64,000 bases of DNA, from NCBI RefSeq assembly GCF_932526225.1, contig NC_064042.1:3517001-3581000 (forward strand). Reading direction: 5' to 3'. Position numbers and translations under genes: made by a program. The DNA is from Nematostella vectensis (taxonomy: Eukaryota > Cnidaria > Anthozoa > Actiniaria > Edwardsiidae). Shown piece by piece: positions 36,995 through 47,300 of this stretch. The notes beneath the pieces were generated by a model, which ran no database searches, was not told the origin of the DNA, and was given only the letters and a program-made list of their open reading frames with translations. Every line of letters starts with the position of its first letter. Positions within the stretch are counted from its first letter, which is position 1.

Positions 36995-38714
36995 GGGGGG
37001 TCAATACCAAGGGAGGAGCACTATAAATCAGTGCTTCAGCAACTGAATTTAAAGATGATTTAATCCGCCTTCTTCTTTAAGTACTTGCCGCCCCCTATTT
37101 CATTGGATCAGCCATTTAGAAAGCAATCTATACAAAACGAGCAGCTTGTGGTGCGTACGTACTGTCCTTTAAGGTTGATATACATACGGTCGATTTGTGA
37201 ATATTTCTGAGCAGGATTGAGCGGCCAGCTCCGGAGTGTCGCCCAGTCCTATAGAGATAAAGAACAAAAAATGTTAACTTAATTAATACTTTATCTGAAC
37301 TATTAAGACTCCGTGAATTTAATAATAAATAGTAACATTGCATTACAAAGTTGAAAGATATAACAAGTGAAATATAACTTTTCTGTCTTAGGGCTCAGGG
37401 CTGTTTCCATGGCTGCCTGATTATGGAACAATGCTTAGCGGTATCCATGGCTACCTGGTTCCATGGCTACCTGGTATATTATCGAACATTGCTGAGCTGA
37501 GATCTACATACTGACCTGGTTTTATCGAACATTGCTAAGCTGAGATCTACATACTGACCTGGTTTAATGGAACACTGACGAGCTGAGATCTACATACTGA
37601 CCTGGTTTTATGGAACACTGTTGACCCGTCCCGCAGTTACACGCACAATCCTCGATTCCTCTTTGTTCTTTCATCAGACCTGAACTCGGCTGTACAAGAT
37701 GCATATTGCATTAACGTATCGCAAATTTATAAGACAGACAAAGGGGAAACACTCACTCTGTTTGACAACAGGGTGAGAGCCTATCAGGAGGAAAAACTTC
37801 AGAGACGAAAGCAGTGCGTTAGTTCTTGTGCTAGAGACAGGGAAAATTATTTTCCTTTTTGTACAAAAATTAAAAAAAAGACATAACGTCGCGGCTCTTT
37901 TTTGCTTATGTACACGCGCGCGTATCGCCGCCGTATCCTTCGTTATACGAAACGCCTGCCTAAGAGTGCCGACTATCACAATATTTTCCAATGAATTGAA
38001 AGCGTTGCTAGTTATTTAAAGCTTTGGCTATTTTCAAATTAAAAATTGTTATATGTTTCTCTTGCGAATGTAGAATAAAACCAGTTTAGAACTGGCTTGT
38101 TTATGACGCCAGAAGTTTAGTCAAAGCATGCACTTATTTTAAAAAGGTTTTCATTGCAAAAGGCGAATGGTAAATGGCAGTTCTGAACCCGAAAGGTGCT
38201 TATGGAACAAATGGTAAAAATGAATATGACATATGACATATAATGGATGATTGTATTATTATATTCTCCAACATTTGGTAGAAATTTAATGAGACTTATT
38301 GTTCCATTTAGTCATGGAACATGGAGTTTGTCAATCGGCATTTGACATTTCGCACAGACAACCTTTTTTTTGAAATAGTTGTATAAACTCAATGCTATTT
38401 AGCCATATTGTAAACAGGCTTTCATAATTTACCCGAATTTGCTGGAATGTCCATGTGGGAGATGTCATCAAATCATTCTCTCCCGAAAGACCATATCTGG
38501 TCAATTCGCAAACACGCATGCGCGTATTATAATTATACGATACACACTCGGGATTTCTCTCACAAGAAATTACACAGGTATACCAATCCACAGATTCGAG
38601 CCTCTTCCAAATATCCACATTGAGATATTTGCCATTGGTGGTTCTTGAGAAAAACGCACCGATAAAATGAACAGCTTGAATAAAAAATAGACCCCGAAGA
38701 AGCATAATGTACAT
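34975..38714 (-). CDS. Secreted PAN/apple and fibrinogen-like domain protein (copy A)
   Basis: Minus-strand exons: 38714-38433, 37679-37602, 37248-37188, 36839-36710, 36270-35977, 35184-34975. A signal peptide (MLLRGLFFIQAVHFIGAFF) leads into a PAN/apple domain (WYTCVISCERNPECVSYNYN), then a short Cys cluster (DCACNCGTGQQCS), then a fibrinogen-like domain opening at QSCSEIF, with VYCHMTAIDGC, GGWTLVMKI, ICLGMK and a terminal FGYILVK. Exon sizes 61 and 130 nt equal those in copy B. Phase agrees from 37679 to the stop, but the PAN exon ends in phase 0 while the next needs phase 1, so one small exon is unplaced or one junction is wrong. Such proteins are extracellular carbohydrate- or protein-binding molecules; the ligand is unknown. 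The start could also be the next Met, 38705. Confidence 0.75.
35293..35510. mobile_element. Fold-back element in copy A intron
   Basis: aaatggcagttctacgaacg near 35305 and ccgtcgtagaactgccatgt near 35480 are inverted copies, with outer ttgcc/ggcaa pairing. A related fold-back with aaatggcagttctgaac lies at 38160-38360 in the first intron of the same gene. Together they suggest a short mobile family. Confidence 0.55.
36950..37000. repeat. (GT)n then G-run tract
   Basis: A gagagtgtgtgtgtg tract runs into about 23 consecutive G residues, inside an intron of copy A. Confidence 0.92.
37488..37625 (-). repeat. 43-bp triplication of a 5' splice site
   Basis: On the minus strand the exon end and donor aaaccag|gtcagtatgtag occur three times, with junction-equivalent positions at 37602/37601, 37559/37558 and 37516/37515, exactly 43 bp apart. 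The first joins the coding frame; the others lie in the intron and still have intact GT donors. Confidence 0.85.
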
Positions 38715-38795
38715 CAGATATTTCGCTTCGTTCAAATACTCATGAGATCCAGGAAACCTTCTCGATAATAATTCTTGGAATGATTCCAAATACAA

Positions 38796-40540
38796 AACCA
38801 GATGCTGTAGATGAAGGACAGACGGTCGTGGATTGGCTGATATCGGTCTTTTTGACCTTACTCAACACCAGACTCGACACTCCGAAGATGGGTAAAATAT
38901 CCTCATGTAGAACATGTGTACTTCAGTAGCTAGCGCTACGCTCCCAAAGCCTTCTATGACACCCTTTTCTTGTCGAGACAAGATTAATTAGAACCTGTCA
39001 ATAAAAGTCTTAAACAAAATGAAAATAACTCGACAATAATTAAATTTGTTTTCGAATGGCACTACCTGCCAGAAATTCATTCAGCCCAAAACAGCTGTAA
39101 TTCCAAAGATGGGAGTGTTTCCCTGTTTATAGTGAAAAGCGCACAGCGATTAACTGGGGAAGTGGGAATAACAAACGGTGAATAATGTAGTATTTTATGA
39201 AAGACTTTCATCTGTTGTGACAGTTGTCTTAACTCAAATACTCTTTAGGCACCTTAAAGATCGACGATTGGTCTGTTTCGTCCGCCCCTTAGCGAATAAT
39301 CGTGTTGATTATGAGGGAGTGTGTTTGCTATTTGTTCAGCTATTAGTCAGCGAAAGTTTAGAGAGAGAAAAAGATTAGTCAAATTGCGTAAAACACAAAA
39401 CATATGTTATCAGTTTATGAAGTCTTAAGCTGTAATAGGACGGCCAAAATAGTAAGTCCTTGAGATTATCTTAATCTTTTATAATCAGTGATTTCCGATA
39501 TGAACGTTCTTTTGCGTCATTTCTCTCTCCTTAGCAACTGTTGAGAGAAGTACTTGTTCATGTTTTGTATTTCTTTAAGAGCGGACAAAAGAAAATTATT
39601 ATTTTTATTCTTTTGTATCTTATTTTGTTTCAAAGGTTAGGATAGAGTGAAAAAAGTTTTATTCATTTTCGCATTTTATAGTGTTTATTCAAATCTAATA
39701 ACACACTCGTAATTTGATCAAAGTAATTTAGCTCTTCAGGCAGTTTCCTAAATCACAGGAAGAGATTGATTATGTCAAGCTATCTTCTTTCCCTCTATAT
39801 TCAGCTTAGAAAAGAACGACACAAAATGCAAAAAATGCGAAAACATAAAATAAAGAGAAGCCTATGCACTATCGTAAGGCGGTCATACGAACAAGAAATA
39901 CTAATTTGTTATTAGTGAGCGCTAAACATTAAACTGCGCCAGGCAATGAAAAACTTTTCATTACATATTTATTTTGCACTGCGATTCCGACTTAGATAGC
40001 CTCAGGATCCCGGGAAAAACGGACTATCCATTATCTTTATAATGCGTCGTTTCCACATATCCCAAATTCAATAACAAAATCGTCCTCATAGCTAAGGCTT
40101 TTATCGACTGTGCAAAACAAAGGCAGGTCTTTTTGTCATAAAAGAGGCGAAATCTGTGGAAACAAAGGCGCTCTCCCCTTTCTTAAATATTACGACAGTG
40201 TATCTCCTCACTCACACACAGGTCGTTTGCCGTCGTTTGCCCTGTTTTACTTTTTCTTATCACGAGTGTTCCTTTTTATGGAAGCCCATTTTCTATGATT
40301 GTGCTCGCGCATACCCCCTTCTTCGCGCATCTGCCGTGCGAATTTAATTGTTTTAATTTAGCACATGCAGAATAGTTCGACGTCTGAATCAATTAAGTTC
40401 AGGCAAGGCAGGTAAGGCAGAATGAGTTCCGCACGGCAAAAGCACGACACCGATTCAAACGTCGAGCTTCTGATGTGCCGAATCAAATACCATATGATAT
40501 ATACCATGATATATACCAGATACCATATGATGTTGGTTAC
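38796..40540. other. Intergenic region without supported genes
   Basis: Upstream of copy A and AT-rich. Short frames only, none with splice context or recognisable motifs. The promoter of copy A should be here, but no TATA box stands out. Confidence 0.5.
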
Positions 40541-40541
40541 A

Positions 40542-40821
40542 TATAGTGTTGGTTTGAGAAAAATACAAACTACATAGGTTTCCCTACAGGCCTGTTTCGT
40601 GGTTGCCCACTCATCAGGGGATTTAATGAGAATATTCCTACCATCGTATATATACTATTAACATTGAAATTTACATAATAATAGACTGATAGTTTTAGCT
40701 AAGGCGGTAAGAGGAACAATAGCGAGTTACATTAAATGCCCATGCCCCGCATATTTAATGTAACTCGCTGGCCTGGAGGCCTGTAGGGAAACCTATGTAG
40801 TTTGTATTTTTCTCAAACCAA

Positions 40822-40887
<66 letters not shown>

Positions 40888-41180
40888 TTGGTTTGAGAAA
40901 AATACAAACTACATAGGTTTCCCTACAGGTCTGTTTCGTGGTTGCCCACTCATATATATATTTATATATATAAAATGATGGTTGAAGGCTTTCATAGAAA
41001 GTGCTCAATACTCGAAAGTAGAGCGGTGTATAGTGTTAGTTTGAGAAAAATACAAACTACATAGGTTTCCCTACAGGTCTGTTTCGTGGTTGCCCACTCA
41101 TCAGGGGATGAGTGGGCAACCACAAAACAGACCTGTAGGGAAACCTATGTAGTTTGTATTTTTCTCAAACTAACACTATA
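40542..41180. repeat. Cluster of five copies of a fold-back repeat
   Basis: A sequence starting agtgttggtttgagaaaaat and running through taggtttccctacaggtctg to ggttgcccactcat occurs at 40542-40620 (+), 40770-40829 (inverted), 40881-40953 (+), 41030-41103 (+) and 41106-41180 (inverted). The last two form a palindrome of about 150 bp with a 4-bp loop. A long (TA)n tract (40827-40884) separates copies two and three. Confidence 0.92.
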
Positions 41181-41829
41181 TATATATATATTTTTTTTTT
41201 CATTTTGTGCAACAGAAACTCGTCCGTATCAAGTCAACTTTTACAACTCACAACCTATTGAGCGCACTTATTTAGTACGACGTGTCGATACAAAAAGACA
41301 ATTAGATCTGGCACAGCAGGAGCGCCACGTATGAATCGGGCTTTATACTAGTTAATGGCGTATGAATCGGGCTTTAGTGATTTTACATGTTGCTACTGCG
41401 TGTGATGTCGGGGATAATGATACCGCAATGGCCGTGAACGACAGTTCCTCCTTGAAAGCCCTTATTATTAGATTTGATTGATATTATTATCAATACCTTC
41501 AATAGCACATATTTTGCCTGTATCCACATATAACTCTCTAGGGCACGCTATGTCATAGTGCAAAAGATAGGGTCTATTCACATGACCGAAGTCGCTGTCT
41601 TTATCAGGGAGGGCCGATTTATGAAAGCATGGTCGCAAGGCCAAACAGATGCATAACCCCAGTTCCATCAACATCACCCGGACATGGACAAATGGACGCA
41701 TGGACACTTCACATGGACAAATTCTCCTCAATACCTTTATTAACCTACTTAAATTAACCTTTTGAGGTAGGGAAATCTGTCCCTATGCTTGCAAATGAAC
41801 CAAACCAAGTGAAGAGCAAAGCAGCAGGG

Positions 41830-43065
41830 AAACCCTACTAAGTAGGGACACCCCTCCTCATGTGAACACCCCCTCATGTCACCCTACTAGGTAGCGACGC
41901 CCTCCATCATCTGAACACCCCCTCATGTCACCCTGCTAGGTAGCGACACCCTCCCTCAAGTGCACACCCCCCAGATGTCACCCCTCTAGGTAGCGACACA
42001 CTTCGTCATGTGAACACCCCCTCATGTCACCCTACTAGGTAGCGACACCCTCCCTTATGTGAACACTCCCTCACATGTCATCCTACTAGGTAGGGACACC
42101 CTCCCTCATGTGGACACCCCCCCAGATGTCACCCCTCTAGGTAGCGACACCCTCCATCATGTGAACACTCCCTCATGTCACCCTACTAGGTAGCGACACC
42201 CTCCCTCAAGTGCACACCCCCCAGATGTCACCCCTCTAGGTAGCGACACACTTCGTCATGTGAACACCCCCTCATGTCACCCTACTAGGTAGCGACACCC
42301 TCCCTTATGTGAACACTCCCTCACATGTCATCCTACTAGGTAGCGACACCCTCCATCATGTGAACACTCTCTCATGTCACCCTGCTAGGTAGCGACACCC
42401 TCCTTCATGTGGACACCCCCCAAGATGTCACCCCTCTAGGTAGCGACACCCTCAATCATGTGAACACTCCCTCATGTCACCCTGCTAGGTAGGGGTACCC
42501 TCCCTCATGTGGACACCCCCAGATGTCACCCCTCTAGGTAGCGACACCCTCCCTTATGTGAACACTCCCTCACATGTCATCCTACTAGGTAGGGGTACCC
42601 TCACTCATGTGAACACCTCCTCAGATGTCACCCTACTAGGTAGGGACACCCTCCATCATTTGAACACCTCCTCAGATGTCACCCTACTAGGTAGGGACAC
42701 CCTCCCTCATATGAACACCCCGTCATGTCACCCTACTAGGTAGCGGCACCCTCCTTCATGTGGACACCCCCCAAGATGTCACCCCTCTAGGTAGCGACAC
42801 CCTCCATCATGTGAACACCCCCTCATGTCACCCTACTAGGTAGCGGCACCCTCCTTCATGTGGACACCCCCCAAGATGTCACCCCTCTAGGTAGCGACAC
42901 CCTCCATCATGTGAACACTCCCTCACATGTCATCCTACTAGGTAGGGACACCCTCCCTCATGTGGACACCCCCCAAGATGTCACCCCTCTAGGTAGCGAC
43001 ATACTCCCTCATGTGAACGCTTTCACGGATGACATCCTACTAAGTAGGGACATCCTTCCTCATGT
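41830..43065. repeat. Large minisatellite, about 50-bp units
   Basis: Roughly 24 imperfect copies of a unit built from catgtcaccctactaggtag and cgacaccctccctcatgtg plus a C-rich link. Unit length varies between about 49 and 53 bp. Higher-order repetition of several-unit blocks is visible (for example 41930-42080 against 42190-42320). Frames across it are repeat artefacts. Confidence 0.93.
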
Positions 43066-44339
43066 CTAAATCCACTCAGATTTCAACCTCAGATGTTATA
43101 TTATGAAGACCCCGGCCTTTCTGGAAGTGTAAGAGCTACTGTAACCGGATAAACTCCTGCATCACACCAACATTTTCAATCCAGTTCGCGGTATCTCTAG
43201 ATTGACATTGGTCGAGTTTATCGCAGAGGACCCCCAAATGCTCCTAAATTGTGATGATCTCGCATGACAGCAATTAAATACAACTATGAACTTTATTTCA
43301 CGACGGTAGCATAATAAGAGTACAAGCTATTTTTTTAATTTATTGCCCTATCCCAATTTTTTTAAAAAACAATCAGAAAAAAGTATATAAACGCATAAAG
43401 AAAATATAAAATGGGAAATAGTGATGATTAAACTGTACTACTGTAGTGGTATGACAAACTGTTAGACTACACCTTAAGAAAGAGACAACAACAAAAACAA
43501 ACTAAAAACTACACGTATTTTTTCTATAAAAAAACACACAAAGAAAAAGTGCATACGAACGTTTATATCGAAAATATAAAAAAAATAGCAGCAACAGCCA
43601 ATATTCAAACTACACGGATTGCAACAAAGCTGCTTTTAGTGGGATATCTTTTAGTAAGATGGATGAAAAGAGATAAGAGGAGAATGTAAAACGAGTTCGC
43701 TTGCCGGAATCAGACTGTCTATTATCGACGCCCTTGTTCTGTGATCATGGGAGCCAAAAGAAAATGAGCACAAACAAATAGGAGAATCCGGTATAACAAG
43801 AATTGAAAAAGAGTAAATAATTTCGGATTTTAAAAGCACACTAGCATACACACATCGGGGGCAAGACGGGACGCTAGCACAGTCTATTACCCGCGCAGTT
43901 CGGCAATCATGGACAGCTGTTTCCTTATTAGGACTCGTCAGCATGGCATAGCCGGCTTGCCTCAGTTAAACTTCATCGGCAAAACTGCAGGGCGACTTCG
44001 ACTTGAACGAAGTGCTATAAACCACAGCTTAGATCCATATGGGATCTAGAGCTGCGACCGGGCTAGCGTGATGCCAATTGTGCGGATCACGCCTGCGACC
44101 TTTGCTAGTCTAAAACTCCGTCGGATAGCCAAACTATCCTTGCAAGTATGTATACATAAATGTGGACAATAGCATACACACATTGGCATCAGTCGGGCCG
44201 ATTCTCACTTGTGTTTCGCTTGTGTTTTGCCGATTCCCACTTATTTTTCACTTGTGTTTGACCAATTTCGTTTGTGTTTTGCTTGTGTCCTAGTAAGAAC
44301 CAACCCCACTGTATAAAATATAACCGAATGTCGTGGTAA
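43066..44339. other. Region downstream of copy B without supported genes
   Basis: AT-rich. A degenerate run of cttgtgttt-type strings lies at 44205-44290. The 97-codon minus-strand frame at 43651-43944 has no recognisable motif and no splice context. Confidence 0.5.
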
Positions 44340-47300
44340 TTACTGAATAAAAACATAACCAAAAGCCCTAGTATGCTTTTCTCCGTTATCCAGGCCGCTG
44401 CTCACAGCCTCGTTCCCACACGAGTTTTCATCATCTTGGCCGTACCAATATCCGCCAGTCCCGAATCCAATCCGTGAAAGGGCATGCCCCGAACACTCTG
44501 ATGGGAAAGCAAGGATTCCGATGCGCGCAGTGGCTGAATTTATCCCCGACGTCACATTGAACCCTTGTTTGTAGCATCCAGTCTGTGGAAAAACAAAATG
44601 AATAATTAAAAAGCGAAACTTAACGGCAAAAAATGAAATTTCTTTAAGGTGATAATCGGCGCCTCATACTGAATGGTATGACCATAGAAATCTAAAGGCA
44701 AACTTTAGAACTAGATTGTCAAAAGTAAATGGGCTGACGTTTTGAAGCTGAAGCGTAAGCTGAAGTATTAAACATACCGACTGGCCTGATCGATATTCAA
44801 CTTATTCCCTCCACACAAAAAAGCTCCTCGTGTACCTAAGGACCTTGTAACAAGATTATGTCACAAAAGGATTTTTTTTAATACAACTATTCAATTTTAT
44901 ATATATCACCATCATAATGATATCATGACACCTGCAGGGACGATCCGGGTAGAAGACTTTTCCATGTCCCCACGTCTAGACTCGTCTGTGTATGCTGTTT
45001 TTTTATCAGTGTCAATAAAGAGATTCCTTCGTGCGGTACGGCAATCCAGTTAGTCGTCGTATTCTTCATCCCGAGGCAGAGCCGATCAAAAGGGGTGCCC
45101 CAATATGTCGCCAGCAGTGTTTCGCGCTCGCTCATGTCAACACCGAATCCAGTTTGATATTCCGCCATGCTGTTCCATTTAGGAGAGCTGTATGAGAAGG
45201 TTTGCTGAAAAGAAAAATTTGGAATAAAATAGCTCTTCAATAGAATACGATATGGATAAAACGGGATCCCCTTTTGAAGATTGACATGTGTTAGGCGCGC
45301 AGTAAAGGAAAGGAAAGTAGAGTATTGGTAAAGGTACCAATATTTGGGTATTTCTAGGTATTTCGGCCCCGAACTAAAAAATTAAAAACTCCTCATAGAA
45401 AAAAAGCCATGAGTAGACGCTCAATTATAATACAAATAAAAAGAATCAATATATGTGCATTTTTTTTTGTTATTACCAAAAATCCTGGCGCGCTTTTCCC
45501 CATCTCCCCCTCCCCCTGCCCCACGGATTTTTCTCCCCCTTCCCCAGCGGAGCGCATTATCCAAGATGGCGGCCGTGGTATGCGAACTCAGAGTTTTCGG
45601 GGTTTTCGTACCGGAAAAAAACTATAAAAGCCTACAGGTAGGCTACGCATTTTATTTCTAACGTGACACGGTCGTGAAGGGGGACCGAACCTTGAAGACA
45701 AGCAGGTAAGACAGATAGAAATACAGATAGAAAGACCCACTGACCTTATTCCCATCAATTTTCATGACTAGTGTCCAGCCCCCACCGCCACAAGATCCGA
45801 GGTCCGTCATGTGACAGTAAACACGTGATTTTTCTCCAAAGACACTCAAGTAGTAAGCGCCGCTCTTGGCAAACCTGGAACCACAATTGATGTCACTCAT
45901 GCTTTTAAGGCGAATATCAATGCTAATTTATGAAAATTCTAATAGCATTCAACCGGTTGCTTCTGTCGTCACATTTTAAATTGTTAAGGGGAGTTGCATT
46001 TCTAAGTGATGGCCTATGTAAAAAGATCATTTTAAATTGATCGCGAGTCCAGGATAATCTAAATCTATTTTTTTTCCATTTAAAAATTTTAAACCCACGT
46101 TTAGCAAATATTGTCCGCCAGGCTATTCTTTTGCAGTATCTTCTTGTACGACTTAGCGGGGTTAGCAAGCGATTGGCAAGTATTGCCCGCTATGAGGAGT
46201 TTACCTGTTCTTTTGCAGTATTTCCTTGCACGACTTAGCGGGGTTGTCACTTGTCATCCCAAGTCCTAAACAAAAGAGATCAAGAGCTTGAGAAAACTAA
46301 AGGTTCGGAATGAATATTTTAGTACGTGTGAATTGTACATGGTGCGTGTCCGCCGTCCAGACGGGAGGTCCGAGGGGTCCGGACCCCACCCTGCTCAGGT
46401 GAAGAGATGAGTTCGAGTACGGTCGGCCCCTTCCTTGGTTGCTCACTACAATAGAATAATCCTTATTATATTGTTAACAAAGTTATTGTATTCTGCTTAA
46501 GCGACATGACGGAAAAACCTGGAAAACGCGCAATTCCAGATAGAGAGAGAAGACACAATTTCTTACAATGGCTATAGGTTCCTTGTACCACGGACTGATT
46601 TTCAAAACACAAATAACGTGAGGCCGAAGTGCACATAACCAGATTTTGGCTTTTTAAGATAATTTTCCCTTGACCACCCTTGCGCTATGTATGAGCTCAG
46701 GGACGAAAAGCTCAAATTTCAATAACACTTTACAAAAATCCGCATCAATTTAAAAAAAAGTCGCACTTGATATTTTGTTTGCTATAAGTTACTAGGTACT
46801 CAGAGAAATTATCCGCCTTATTCGATGCGAAATGGGCTTATTTGAAGCGTCACGTCATGTTTTTCCGTCATGTCTGCTTAAGCTAGTTTTATGTGAGTAT
46901 GTATAGACAAGGTTTCTAGATGGATCTAGTGACCAGAGGTAAGGATGCCGATAATTGATCCTTGGTCGAAGAGTTACACCCTGTTCTTAGGACACGCCCC
47001 TGCTTTGATGTCACTTTACTACGCAAACTCGGATTGCGAAAGTGCTTGTAAAAAATGCATATGAAGAAACCGTTGTCGTTTTAGGGGTCTGGTACCGAGG
47101 AATTTTAGTTATTTTTCAGAGGCTTTCTCCATTGACTGAAGATGGTCACAGTCACTGTTTTTCTCTTCTGAATACAATTCACAAAGTTTACGAAGCACCT
47201 GCGGTACGGCAGCCCTTAAAATGGCAAGAATCGTGCAGGTTTTCCAAATAAGGAATATATTAGTTTCCTTATATGGAAGTGACCGCCTCTGGGAAAAACG

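Noticed and set aside
37674-37991. 105-codon minus-strand frame, candidate linker exon of copy A
   Set aside because: No junction pair within it restores the phase between the PAN exon and the Cys-cluster exon.
41830-43065. CRISPR-like array
   Set aside because: Units follow each other directly with no unique spacers, and the genome is eukaryotic.
42507-43069. Thr/Pro/Leu-rich repetitive frames
   Set aside because: Unit-length variation breaks the frame repeatedly, as expected for a non-coding satellite.
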